Shown here: positions 19,609-29,857 of the stretch, in pieces
Position numbering within the stretch: the first letter of the stretch is position 1
How the letters are laid out: each line of letters opens with the position of its first letter
Source of the DNA: Desulfobacterales bacterium
GTDB taxonomy: Bacteria; Desulfobacterota; Desulfobacteria; Desulfobacterales; SURF-7
Reading direction: 5' to 3'
Assembly (NCBI GenBank): GCA_018693105.1
Contig: JABHLN010000026.1
Span: 1-40,536, forward strand
Length of the DNA: 40,536 bases
Position numbers and translations under genes: made by a program
Notes under the pieces: model-generated
Databases searched by the model: none
The model's input: the letters and a program-made list of their open reading frames with translations, nothing else
Told to the model about the DNA's origin: nothing

Positions 19609-20379
19609 TTATCTTGTGATACCACGCTGGGAAGACTTGATAAAATCAAGAAAATGAGTCACTTCCGGTATCTGATCGACCTCTGCATTAACTCTTTCAA
19701 TTGCTTCATTTAAAGTAAGGCCGATGCGAAAAATGATTCTGTATGTTTTCTTTAAGGCTGCTAATGTATCTTTTGAAAAACCGTATCGTTTTAAACCAAC
19801 AGTGTTTAATCCGTGTAGTTTTACTCTGTCACCTGCTGCAATTACATAAGGTGGGATATCCTTCACTACAGCAGATTTCCCGCCAACAAATGCATAATCA
19901 CCAATTCTTGTAAACTGATGAATTGCTACAAGTCCTCCGATTGTTGCATAGTCACCGATTGTGATATGCCCTGCCAGAGTTGCATTATTGGAAAACACTA
20001 CTCCCCGCCCTATCTTGCAGTCATGAGCTACATGAGAGTAAGCCATTAAAAAATTTTCATCACCTACTTCGGTAACACCGCCACCAAACTCAGTTCCTCT
20101 ATGTATCGTTACAAACTCCCTTATAATTGTACCGCGACCAATTTTCACATAGGTCACTTCACCTCCAAATTTCAACGACTGGGGTTGTGCTCCTATAGCC
20201 GCATATTGGAATATCCGGCAATCAGGGCCGATTTTAACATATGGCTCAATGACAACGTGGGACCCGATCTTTGTTCCTTCACCAATTTCTACATCACTGG
20301 AAATAACTGAATAAGGCCCGATCTCTACATCCTTGCCTATACTGGTTTTTGAGTCGATCACTACTGTTGGATGTATCAA
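19609..20379 (-). CDS. lpxA: UDP-N-acetylglucosamine O-acyltransferase
   Basis: IHPTVVIDSKTSIGKDVEIGPYSVI...YAAIGAQPQSLKFGGE...FVTIHRGTEFGGGVTEVGDENFLMAYSHVAHDCKIG. Confidence 0.97.
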   Translation of the reverse strand: MIHPTVVIDSKTSIGKDVEIGPYSVISSDVEIGEGTKIGSHVVIEPYVKIGPDCRIFQYAAIGAQPQSLKFGGEVTYVKIGRGTIIREFVTIHRGTEFGGGVTEVGDENFLMAYSHVAHDCKIGRGVVFSNNATLAGHITIGDYATIGGLVAIHQFTRIGDYAFVGGKSAVVKDIPPYVIAAGDRVKLHGLNTVGLKRYGFSKDTLAALKKTYRIIFRIGLTLNEAIERVNAEVDQIPEVTHFLDFIKSSQRGITR

Positions 20380-20381
20380 GG

Positions 20382-20819
20382 TTATCCTCCTATTGTTGCC
20401 ATGAATTCAGCTTCTGTAACTACTTTTCCATCAACAGATGCGGTTCCGCTCATCTTGATTATCTTTCTTTTCAATTTAAGAACCTTAGTCTCAAGAATTA
20501 ATTGATCTCCTGGAAAAACAGGCTGTCTGAATTTCACTTTGTCAATAGACATAAAATAAATTAACCCTCCAACATCTTCAGCTGCTGATTCAAATGCAAG
20601 CACACCTCCAACCTGTGCCATTGCCTCAATAATAAGGACACCGGGCATTATCGGACGTCCAGGGAAATGCCCCTGGAAATGAGGTTCGTTAATTGTTACA
20701 TTTTTCAACCCGACAACTTTCTCACCTTTTACGAGTTCTGTTATCCGGTCAACCAGCAAAAAAGGATATCTGTGGGGCAGTAAATCCATAATCGCCTGAA
20801 TATCATAATCTTTTTCCAT
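20382..20819 (-). CDS. fabZ: 3-hydroxyacyl-ACP dehydratase FabZ
   Basis: [46 protein letters not shown]. Confidence 0.97.
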   Translation of the reverse strand: MEKDYDIQAIMDLLPHRYPFLLVDRITELVKGEKVVGLKNVTINEPHFQGHFPGRPIMPGVLIIEAMAQVGGVLAFESAAEDVGGLIYFMSIDKVKFRQPVFPGDQLILETKVLKLKRKIIKMSGTASVDGKVVTEAEFMATIGG

Positions 20820-20912
20820 TTTTTTCTCCTAATAAGGCTTTTATCAGACAAATCATTGTTTTTCCAATAAAATGAGATAAGGGCACATCAATTAGTTTCA
20901 TTAGCAACTCGG

Positions 20913-21935
20913 TTATTTTTTCTCAAGTTCATTCAACCTTTTTTCCAGTTCTTTGATTTTTTTTCTCATCTCAGGAAGTTTTGGAATAATTCGCTGGGAC
21001 CTTAACCATAACTTATGAGGCATTTCAGGAATACCTGACACAACTTCACCGCTTGCTACTGAACGCAGGACAGCAGTCTTTGGACCGACTGTAACATTAT
21101 CACCGATCTCAAGATGTCCTGCAACACCAGCCTGCCCTGCCAAAACTACATTTTTTCCGATATTTACACTACCGGAAATCCCAGCCTGTCCCGCAAACAC
21201 GCTGTTATCACCTATTGAAACATTATGCGCCACATGAACAAGATTGTCAGTCTTTACCCCTTTTCCTATTTTAGTTTCTCCAAATGTGGCTCTATCTATT
21301 GCATTACATGCACCAATCTCTACATCATCGCCTATGGTAACAACACCGATATGAGGTATTTTATGATAAACTTCACCGTCAAAGGCAAAACCGAAACCGT
21401 CGCTTCCTATTACTGTACCGGCATTAATGATAACCCTGTTTCCGATCCTGCATCCTGAAAGGATTGCAGTATTGGGATAAATTGTGACATCATCACCGAT
21501 AATAACTGAATCTTCAATGGTCACATTTGGATGAATTGTAACCCGGTCACCAATCGTAACATTTTTGTAAATAACGACAGAAGGTCCTATAGATGGATTA
21601 GTGCCGTATTTAAAATCATCTGCTATACAGGCTGCCGAATTAATGCCCTCTTTCTGTTTTACCGGCTGATAAAATAGCTGTACAACTCTTGCAAATGCAA
21701 CATGGGGATTTTTTACAATTATTAAATTCCCGGATGCTTCAGGAAGGTCATGGGGGACCAGAATACATCCTGCACAGGCTTCATCTATCTTTTTTAGAAA
21801 ATTCTTACTCCCGGCAAATGTTATTTCTGCATTACCTGCAACTTCAAACGGTACCGCCCCGCTAATACTTTTTTCTGGATCCCCTTTTAGTTCACCATTT
21901 AATATTTCAGCAATTCTTGAAAGTGTTATTTCCAT
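20913..21935 (-). CDS. lpxD: UDP-3-O-(3-hydroxyacyl)glucosamine N-acyltransferase
   Basis: MEITLSRIAEILNGELKGDPEKSISGAVPFEVA..., GSDGFGFAFDGEVYHKIPHIGVVTIGDDVEIGACNAIDRATFGET. The ORF opens at 22013, but the M at 21935 matches the usual LpxD start. Confidence 0.95.
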   Translation of the reverse strand: MEITLSRIAEILNGELKGDPEKSISGAVPFEVAGNAEITFAGSKNFLKKIDEACAGCILVPHDLPEASGNLIIVKNPHVAFARVVQLFYQPVKQKEGINSAACIADDFKYGTNPSIGPSVVIYKNVTIGDRVTIHPNVTIEDSVIIGDDVTIYPNTAILSGCRIGNRVIINAGTVIGSDGFGFAFDGEVYHKIPHIGVVTIGDDVEIGACNAIDRATFGETKIGKGVKTDNLVHVAHNVSIGDNSVFAGQAGISGSVNIGKNVVLAGQAGVAGHLEIGDNVTVGPKTAVLRSVASGEVVSGIPEMPHKLWLRSQRIIPKLPEMRKKIKELEKRLNELEKK

Positions 21936-22242
21936 TTTAATATTCTCAGCTTTAAAGGATATGTTATTATGTTCTTGTTTTAATATGGATAAAAACAATC
22001 CCAGGGCCCGCATTCATAACTGAAACATGGAACTATAATTCAGAAGGAGGGTCAGGTAAAGATTCAACCCCAAAGGACATGTATGGTTACCCCATGGACG
22101 TAATTATTAAAATTACCTGAATTCAGGATAAAAAACCCCAAATTATGCAGCAAGTATGGCCGGAATAGATGCGTGTCAAAAGGCGCACAAAATTAAGACA
22201 TTTGAATAACGCCTTTTATATAAAATTTCTTTTCCAGGCTCA

Positions 22243-22260
22243 ATCCCGCTATAGCGGGAT
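22243..22260. repeat. Perfect 18-bp palindrome ATCCCGCTATAGCGGGAT in the lpxD-skp intergenic region
   Basis: The sequence equals its own reverse complement. Confidence 0.6.
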
Positions 22261-22632
22261 CTCCTTTCCTGAACATAAACAAAATTTTCATTTTAATATG
22301 CAATCTTTATCAAAAACAGGAGACTATCCACGGGACAAAAAAATCAGTACTAATCTTTTATTAGAACCGTTAACCTTTTAGAACCCATAATCAATATACC
22401 TTTATATCTCTTGAATAAAGACCCCGGTATAAATCTCAGCCACTCCAATATTATAAAAATAAAAGGAATCACCAGACAATATCTCACCGGAACCGACGTA
22501 TCAATTTAGACTCATTAATTGAGATCCAAAAGAGTATCTCCGGTACTCAGCAAAAAACCGGAAAAGCAGCATATATAATTGTTAATTATAAAATAGATCC
22601 TGTGTATTGATAATAAGATTTTACCCGGAAAA

Positions 22633-23154
22633 TTATTTCTTCTTCTTTTTATTAATCTCTTTAATTACCCGGTCAGTTAAATCTATCTGATTTGGTGCAT
22701 ATAATACTGCCATTCTATCAACGATAAGAAGGTATTGTTCCTTTTTCCCGATTTTTTCAACAACTTCGATTATTTCTTTATGTATACGACCCACATGTAC
22801 CTTTTCAAGTTCTTTTAATTCAGCCAGATTTTTTTTCTCAAGAATTTTGAAGTCATTTAATTTTATTCTGAATTCCCGCTGCTTTTCTTCACGTTTATCT
22901 TTGTTCATTACAAGGAGTTCCCGATCATATTTTTCCTTGAGTTCATTAATTTCAGCGCCTCTCTTCTCAAGATCCGACCTCATTTTTTTCCCTTCTTTGA
23001 TCATAACTGCCTGAGCGACCTTGCCGGAATCTGACTTTGTAAGAACTTTCTGCATATTAACAGTCGCAATTTTTGCAATATCAGCCGCATACAAAGGCAT
23101 AGCTATTAAAGAGACACAAATTGCTGCAGCAAAAAAAGTAATTATTTTCTTCAT
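22633..23154 (-). CDS. skp: OmpH/Skp family periplasmic chaperone
   Basis: Signal peptide, IATVNMQKVLTKSDSGKVAQAVM, charged coiled-coil, located between bamA and lpxD. Confidence 0.85.
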   Translation of the reverse strand: MKKIITFFAAAICVSLIAMPLYAADIAKIATVNMQKVLTKSDSGKVAQAVMIKEGKKMRSDLEKRGAEINELKEKYDRELLVMNKDKREEKQREFRIKLNDFKILEKKNLAELKELEKVHVGRIHKEIIEVVEKIGKKEQYLLIVDRMAVLYAPNQIDLTDRVIKEINKKKKK

Positions 23155-23367
23155 TATACTCCTCCTTCAATAAACCTGTTAAGGTTTCTGTTACTGTTCG
23201 TTAGATTTTCTCTCCCAAATCATTAGTAACAGATTTGTATATTGATTTCATCTATATGATGATATGGGAAAGTTTTCTCTTCAGAACATAAAATTTATTT
23301 ACTATATAGAACTAAACAATTATTTTTTTATAACTTTTTACTTATTATGTCAAAAAAGAGAATATGG

Positions 23368-23389
23368 GCACCAAAAAGTACGTTGGTGC
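23368..23389 (-). terminator. Hairpin just downstream of bamA; possible attenuator/terminator
   Basis: GCACCAA / TTGGTGC 7-bp stem with 8-nt loop, 31 nt after the bamA stop on the minus strand. No immediate T-tract. Confidence 0.3.
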
Positions 23390-23419
23390 AAATTATTCTC
23401 CTTGGTGACCGTGAGTACT

Positions 23420-26125
23420 TTAAAATGTTCCTCCAAGAGAAAATTCCCACTTACCGGTACTTGCTTCTCCTCCCTTAGGATCAAGGATATAACCATTCTC
23501 AAGCCTGATAGGACCAATTGGGGAGAACCATCTGAAACCGTATCCGGCACTTTCCCTTAATGCCCCGAAACTCATGTTTTCATTATCGTCAAACACATTG
23601 CCGGTATCGAAAAAAACAACTCCGACAATACCTGATTTCTCTCCGAACAATGGCACAAGAATTTCAGCATTAAACTGAACAAACTTATTGCCTCCTTTTT
23701 CTATATAATACTGAGTATCATCTCCGTCTATATCACCATCACCATCAGTATCTATAATAGAACTATAATAAGATCTGTTTATGTCACGATGGCCAAACCC
23801 CCGCATTGAATGGATACCGCCAAGATAAAACCGCTCATAATCAGGAAGTTTTCCGTCTGAATTTTGACTAACATAACCTGTTTTCGCATGAACAAAAAAA
23901 ACATTGTTCAGGAATGTCGGCATATACCATCCTGTTTCCGCCAGGTATTTTGTATACCCTACATCACCTCCAAGCATACCGCCGGCATAGATAAAATTAG
24001 CACTGTGATAAGATCCTTCTCTGGGATTCATACGATTAGGAAACCTTGAATCATAGTTTATACCTGTAGATATGCTTATAGTATCATTCTGACCACTCAT
24101 TTCATGTATGGACAATGGAGCATTAAGATAAATATTTAATATATCACTTTGCTTGTATGAAAGAGAAAGACTTGCACGTGTCAGGTCAAAAACAGGATAG
24201 CTGAAACGGAATCCACCCCCAATAGAATCCACATCATATGTATCATATCGAACCTTCAGATTGTATAAATTCACACCTGCAGATAATGGCATATCAAAAA
24301 GCCAGGGCTCGGTGAAAGATAAATTATACTGGTTTGATTCCCTCCCCAGATCCGCTTTTACCTGCAGTATCTGTCCAAGGCCGAAAAGATTATTCTGGGA
24401 GACACTAAATGTAGTAAACGGTCCTGTTCCACTGCTATATCCTGCACCAAAAGTAAACGCACCTGTTGGTTTTTCAGTTACATCAACTTTCAGCGTCATC
24501 GTGTCACCCGAGTCGCCCTTTATCGGATTCACCTTTATATCTTCAAAGAAATCAAGGCGATGCAGGTTACGAATCCCCTCTTTCATCCTACGGCCGCTGT
24601 AAAGTTCCTGCTCATATATCTTAAGTTCACGTCGGATAACCTTGTCCCTTGTTTTGGTGTTTCCACTGATAATAATTTGATCAAAATAAACAAGTTTGCC
24701 TTTACCAACAACAAAGGTAATATCGGCTGTTTTTTTATCAATATCCTTGTCAACTCTTGGAAAGATATCAGCGTAGTAATAGCCATTATCAGAATATATA
24801 TCTGTCAATAAGAGAACATCATTTCTTAGTATTTCCTGGTTAAGGACCTCCTCATTTCTAATTTTCAACCCCTCAAGAAGCTCATCTTTAGTTTTTAACA
24901 AATCACCGATTATATTAATTTCACCGACATTGAACTGTAACCCTTCTTGAATTTTTATTTTGATATAGATCCATTCATCCTCATATTTTATATCCGGCTC
25001 ACCAACTTTAGACTGAATAAAACCGTTATTACGATAAAAAACAGTAAGCTTTGATATATCGTGGTTAAGCTGCTCAATATTAAGCTCTCCTGATGAAGTC
25101 AGCCAGGATAAAAAACCTTTTTCTTTTGTTTTAAACATTTTCTTAAGCTTTTTATCAGAATATGAACTATTACCTTCAAAATCTATACTTTTAATTCTTA
25201 TAGTCACACCTTCTTCTATAACAAATTCCAGATCCGACTGGTTGTTCTCAAGAGGCTTGATATTATGTTTAACAATAGAATGATGTACATTCTTTTCAAT
25301 ATACAAATTCTCAATAGCCTTTATACTTTTGGCAATCACACTGTTATTAAGAATTGACCCGGTCTTGATATCCAGGGCACTTTTTATATCCTCATCACTT
25401 ATTCCAATATTTCCTTTCACAAGAATCTTTCTTAAAGTAGGTTTTTCCTTTACTTTAAAAATAATTATCCTACCCTTAGGGCCTTCTTCAAACTCAATTC
25501 TTATATCCTCGAAATAACCTTCTCCCATTGAATATACTAACTTCAAATCCTCTGAAAGATTTTCAGAACGATACACATTACCGGGCTTAGTTTTTATAAC
25601 TCTTAAAATAGCATCCTCTTCAATACGTTTGTTTCCTTCTACACGTATTTCCGCAATCTTTTCACGCTTAAAAATAATATTACCAAGGTTATCCGATAGA
25701 TTTTTTATGTTTTCATTAATATTGCTGACTCCTTCACCTTCGGAAAATAAAGGAATAGGCATGGTTTTATAAGCAGTTTCGGCCAGCCTCGCATCTATAC
25801 TAAATTTTTCACCGATAAAGGTTATGCTACCCCAAATGACATAATCTACACCAAGCTCAACACCGGTCTGCTTTATTTCTTCAGCGCTTTTTGCATTCTT
25901 CAAAAAATCAGTCTCAAATAATATATCCTCAGCAAAAACCACTGCGCCTTCATTTTTCAGTTGTGTTGCAATTTGAGCCTGAACCTCAGTTTGAAGATGA
26001 GTAAGATTTTCTTGGGAATAAACTTCAAATGGCAGAACTGCCACTTTCACTGTTCTTTGTGAATAGGCAGTATTGACTAAACAAAAAGCCATTATAAATA
26101 AAAAGAAACACAAATATCTATACAT
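23420..26125 (-). CDS. bamA: Outer membrane protein assembly factor BamA, with N-terminal TolB-N/CsgG-like extension
   Basis: POTRA repeats from about residue 154 (IAEIRVEGNKRIEEDAILRVIKTKPGNVY), Omp85 barrel with SMRGFGHRDI loop-6 motif, C-terminal WEFSLGGTF. Confidence 0.95.
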   Translation of the reverse strand: MYRYLCFFLFIMAFCLVNTAYSQRTVKVAVLPFEVYSQENLTHLQTEVQAQIATQLKNEGAVVFAEDILFETDFLKNAKSAEEIKQTGVELGVDYVIWGSITFIGEKFSIDARLAETAYKTMPIPLFSEGEGVSNINENIKNLSDNLGNIIFKREKIAEIRVEGNKRIEEDAILRVIKTKPGNVYRSENLSEDLKLVYSMGEGYFEDIRIEFEEGPKGRIIIFKVKEKPTLRKILVKGNIGISDEDIKSALDIKTGSILNNSVIAKSIKAIENLYIEKNVHHSIVKHNIKPLENNQSDLEFVIEEGVTIRIKSIDFEGNSSYSDKKLKKMFKTKEKGFLSWLTSSGELNIEQLNHDISKLTVFYRNNGFIQSKVGEPDIKYEDEWIYIKIKIQEGLQFNVGEINIIGDLLKTKDELLEGLKIRNEEVLNQEILRNDVLLLTDIYSDNGYYYADIFPRVDKDIDKKTADITFVVGKGKLVYFDQIIISGNTKTRDKVIRRELKIYEQELYSGRRMKEGIRNLHRLDFFEDIKVNPIKGDSGDTMTLKVDVTEKPTGAFTFGAGYSSGTGPFTTFSVSQNNLFGLGQILQVKADLGRESNQYNLSFTEPWLFDMPLSAGVNLYNLKVRYDTYDVDSIGGGFRFSYPVFDLTRASLSLSYKQSDILNIYLNAPLSIHEMSGQNDTISISTGINYDSRFPNRMNPREGSYHSANFIYAGGMLGGDVGYTKYLAETGWYMPTFLNNVFFVHAKTGYVSQNSDGKLPDYERFYLGGIHSMRGFGHRDINRSYYSSIIDTDGDGDIDGDDTQYYIEKGGNKFVQFNAEILVPLFGEKSGIVGVVFFDTGNVFDDNENMSFGALRESAGYGFRWFSPIGPIRLENGYILDPKGGEASTGKWEFSLGGTF

Positions 26126-26140
26126 AAATAAGCTCCTCGA

Positions 26141-26893
26141 TCAAGTTTCTATCAGTTGACCATCAACAATTGTTATGCTTCGTGACATATAAGCTGCAAG
26201 GTCCATATTATGGGTAACTACAACCATTGTCATGGAAAGTTCACTGTTTAATTCCATAAGCAGTTCATGAACCTGTTCACTATTTTTTTTATCAAGATTA
26301 CCGGTTGGTTCATCAGCAAGAAGAACAGGCGGCCTGAGAATAATAGCCCTTGCCAAAGCAACTCTTTGCTGTTCTCCACCTGAAAGCTCACTGACTCTAT
26401 GTGAAAGTCTTTCCTTTAACCCGACCCTCACAAGAATAGATTCAGCCGACTCGCTTGCATCATGCCTTTTCTGCCCATTTATAAGTGCCGGCATCATTGT
26501 ATTCTCAATAGCACTGAACTCCGGAAGTAGATAATGAAACTGGAAAACAAAACCAATATTACTATTCCTGAAGCTGGCCAGACTTTCATCCTTAAGTTGA
26601 AAAACATTTTCCCCACTTATCATTAAAGTCCCCATGTCAGGCCTGTCAAGTGTACCTATTATCTGAAGAAAAGTTGACTTGCCTATGCCTGAAGCGCCCA
26701 CAACAGCAATGGTTTCCCCTAATTTAATGGAAAAATTCACCCCTTTTAATATCTCAATATCGGTTCCGTTGTTTCGATAACTTTTGAATATATTCTCTCC
26801 GGTTATCATATCTTCGGAAACACTACTTACGGATTTTAAACTGCTATCCGGTTTCTTGTCATCATTTTTTGTATCAGCTTTTTTGTCAACCAT
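26141..26893 (-). CDS. lolD: Lipoprotein-releasing ABC transporter ATP-binding protein LolD
   Basis: Walker A GASGIGKST, signature LSGGEQQR, Walker B PVLLADEPTGNLD; adjacent LolC/E permease. The ORF opens at 26908; MVDKK at 26893 is a likely start. Confidence 0.93.
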   Translation of the reverse strand: MVDKKADTKNDDKKPDSSLKSVSSVSEDMITGENIFKSYRNNGTDIEILKGVNFSIKLGETIAVVGASGIGKSTFLQIIGTLDRPDMGTLMISGENVFQLKDESLASFRNSNIGFVFQFHYLLPEFSAIENTMMPALINGQKRHDASESAESILVRVGLKERLSHRVSELSGGEQQRVALARAIILRPPVLLADEPTGNLDKKNSEQVHELLMELNSELSMTMVVVTHNMDLAAYMSRSITIVDGQLIET

Positions 26894-28118
26894 TACGAAT
26901 TGCCTCAACAGGATCTATTTTGGAAGCCTGATGCGCAGGATACAATGTTGCAAAAAAGCATATTATCAGAGCAGATGATCCTATCATAAAAACATCAGAA
27001 AGCTGAAGGTTAACCGGAAGATTAATAAAATTATATACGTCCCCAGGCATTTTAATCTTGTAATTTTCCAACAATGAACAGAGAACATAGCCCATGCATC
27101 CGCCAAGAACTGTACCTATCGAACCGATAACCATACCTTTGAAAATGAAAATTTTACGTATACTTTTATTTTTTGCTCCCATTGCTTTTAATATTCCAAT
27201 GTCTCTCTTTTTTTCCATCACCATCATAATAAGTGAACTTGTAATATTAAAAGCTGCAACAAGTTCTATCAACACAAGAATAATAAACATAGCCTTTTTT
27301 TCCAGCTCAAGTGCGGAAAAAAAATTATGATTCATCTGCATCCAATCCCTTGCCCAAAAAGGAGAACCAAGGTTTCCTACTATCTTTTCAGCAATACTTT
27401 TGGCATTTTCTACATCAGTCACCCTTATTTCTATACCGGTAACTGTACTGTCCATATGGAGAATCTTCTGAGCGTCATCAAGATGTATATATGAAAAATT
27501 TCCATCATATTCATACATACCTGACTCAAAAATCCCTGTCACTTTGAATCGTTTCATTGAAGGTGCAGGCTTTATTCCAAATGGTGAAATCAAAACACTC
27601 AATGATATCACGTGAAGCTCATCACCTTTCATAACACCGAGGTTCTTAGCAAGTTCCTTCCCCAGAATTATACCAGGAGTTATACTGTTTTCTGCTTTAT
27701 CCTTCCCTAACTGATCAGGCAACAAATTCCCGTCAAGAACCTTTATTACTTTGCTTGCTGAAAAAGGATCAACTCCTCTAAGTACAGCTCCTGACACCCC
27801 AAATGATGACCGAAGCATAACCTGAGTGTTTATGAAAGGTGTAGCTGCTTCAACACCTTCATTCTTTTCAATGTCAGCAAGAACTCCCGGGTAGTCAGCA
27901 AGCCTGCCCCCGTGTTGCATTAAAACCACATGAGACTCTACGCCAAGAATACAGGATTTGAAATAGGATTCAGCCCCGGCCATAACTGCAATAACAGTAA
28001 TCAGAGCCATAACCCCAACCGTAACACCTGCAATTGAAAGTATTGTGATCAGAGAGATGAATACCTGTTTCTGTTTGCTTCTCAGATACCTGCGCCCGAT
28101 GAAAAGTTCAAAAGCCAT
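26886..28118 (-). CDS. lolC: Lipoprotein-releasing ABC transporter permease LolC/LolE
   Basis: FELFIGRRYLRSKQKQVFISLITILSIAGVTVGVMALI; C-terminal FtsX domain GILKAMGAKNKSI. Confidence 0.92.
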   Translation of the reverse strand: MAFELFIGRRYLRSKQKQVFISLITILSIAGVTVGVMALITVIAVMAGAESYFKSCILGVESHVVLMQHGGRLADYPGVLADIEKNEGVEAATPFINTQVMLRSSFGVSGAVLRGVDPFSASKVIKVLDGNLLPDQLGKDKAENSITPGIILGKELAKNLGVMKGDELHVISLSVLISPFGIKPAPSMKRFKVTGIFESGMYEYDGNFSYIHLDDAQKILHMDSTVTGIEIRVTDVENAKSIAEKIVGNLGSPFWARDWMQMNHNFFSALELEKKAMFIILVLIELVAAFNITSSLIMMVMEKKRDIGILKAMGAKNKSIRKIFIFKGMVIGSIGTVLGGCMGYVLCSLLENYKIKMPGDVYNFINLPVNLQLSDVFMIGSSALIICFFATLYPAHQASKIDPVEAIRNG

Positions 28119-28357
28119 ATATAACCGGTATTTGTTACGGGTAGATAATAAAAGAAGACCAAGGCTGTGATTGAAATATAATACCCTTACAAAATTCTAT
28201 TTCAATATTATCAATTAAAACAATTACACACACAAATTATAGCATGATCTCACAATACAAAAAAAACTATTTATTCCGATATATCCTGTCATTAAAAAAT
28301 GTTATATGGGATATGTTTTTTGTCTCATATGATTTTTTTTTAATTTAAACCCCGCTA

Positions 28358-29857
28358 CTACCTTTTCCCAGAAGGTTTCATATGTGGAAAAAGAATAACC
28401 TCCCGGATGGAAGCAGAATCAGTCAGAAGCATAGCAAGCCGGTCAATTCCAATTCCTTCACCCGCAGTTGGGGGCATTCCGTATTCAAGTGCCTCAATAT
28501 AATCTTCATCCATAAAATGAGCCTCTTCATCACCTGATTCTCTATCCGCAACCTGTTGCAGGAAACGGTCTTTCTGGTCAACAGGATCATTGAGCTCGGA
28601 AAAACCATTGGCTATTTCGCGCCCTGCAATAAAAAGCTCGAAACGTTCTGTAAGTGTCGGTTCCTTATCACTCCTTCTTGAAAGTGGAGACACTTCTACT
28701 GGATATCCAGTAATAAAAGTGGGTTGTAAAAGCATTGGTTCGACAAGTACATCGAACAGTTTTGTAATTATTTTACCATGACTTTCAGGACCGGAACCGT
28801 CCTTTTTTGTCACACGAATCCCCTTTGAAGAAGCAAACTCGAGAAGTTCTTCCCTGTCATTAAGAATATTCTCAGCCACACCTCCAATTTCAGTGAGAGA
28901 TGTCAACAATGGAATGCGATTCCATTTACCTGCAAATTTGATTTCTTCATCTTGATAAATTACTGAGGTTGAACCTGTAACTTCAAGGGCTACATCACGG
29001 AACATCTCCTCAGTCAAATCCATTAGGTCTTCAAAAGTAGCATATGCCTGATAAAATTCAAGCATTGTAAACTCAGGATTATGTCTTGTTGAAATACCCT
29101 CGTTCCTGAAATTCCTGTTTATTTCAAAAACTCTTTCAAATCCACCAACTACAAGCCGTTTTAAATATAGTTCAGGAGCGATACGCAGAAAAAGGTCTAT
29201 TCCAAGTGCTTTATGATGTGTAACAAAGGGGGTTGCCTCAGCTCCTCCGGGAATTGGATGCATCATTGGAGTTTCCACTTCAAGGTAATCCCGTTTAAGA
29301 AGAAATGTTCTTATAGCCTGAATTATTTTACTCCTTTTTATAAATAATTCACGTACTTCCTCATTCATAAGCAGATCAAGATAACGTTTCCTATAACGTT
29401 TTTCAGGGTCTTTTAAACCATGAAACTTTTCAGGGAGAGGTCTTATAGACTTACATAGAAGTGTCATTTCATCTGCAAGTAGGGTCCACTCCCCTGTCTT
29501 GGTTTTAAAAATTCCTCCTGAAAGTCCAACAAAATCTCCTACATCAAGCTGTTTAAATAGATTGTATGCTTCATCGCCTACCTTATCCTTCCTGATATAT
29601 GCCTGCATTTGCCCGGTTCTATCTCTAAGCCTTATAAAAGATGACTTACCGAATTTGTTTATAGCCATCATTCGACCGGCAATTGTAAATACCGTTTCAT
29701 TTTCCGAAATAGAATCTGATAGTCCCTCAATCATTCTTTTAATATCTTTTATAGTATTTGTGACTATAAAATCATTAGAAAAAAGGTTAACATTTGAACT
29801 TGCCAGCTCATTCAGCTTATCTCTTCTTTTTTGTAAAACATCACTCGTTTTTTCCAT
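28358..29857 (-). CDS. lysS: Lysyl-tRNA synthetase (class II)
   Basis: GLKDPEKRYRKRYLDLL, FLEVETPMMHPIPGGAEATPFVTHHKALGIDLFLRIAPELYLKRLVVGGFERVFEINRNFRNEGISTRHNPEFTMLEFYQAY. Confidence 0.97.
   Translation of the reverse strand: MEKTSDVLQKRRDKLNELASSNVNLFSNDFIVTNTIKDIKRMIEGLSDSISENETVFTIAGRMMAINKFGKSSFIRLRDRTGQMQAYIRKDKVGDEAYNLFKQLDVGDFVGLSGGIFKTKTGEWTLLADEMTLLCKSIRPLPEKFHGLKDPEKRYRKRYLDLLMNEEVRELFIKRSKIIQAIRTFLLKRDYLEVETPMMHPIPGGAEATPFVTHHKALGIDLFLRIAPELYLKRLVVGGFERVFEINRNFRNEGISTRHNPEFTMLEFYQAYATFEDLMDLTEEMFRDVALEVTGSTSVIYQDEEIKFAGKWNRIPLLTSLTEIGGVAENILNDREELLEFASSKGIRVTKKDGSGPESHGKIITKLFDVLVEPMLLQPTFITGYPVEVSPLSRRSDKEPTLTERFELFIAGREIANGFSELNDPVDQKDRFLQQVADRESGDEEAHFMDEDYIEALEYGMPPTAGEGIGIDRLAMLLTDSASIREVILFPHMKPSGKR

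Noticed and set aside
22169-22381. 70-aa plus-strand ORF in the lpxD-skp gap
   Set aside because: It is intergenic but crosses the palindrome, and has no ribosome-binding site or recognisable family.
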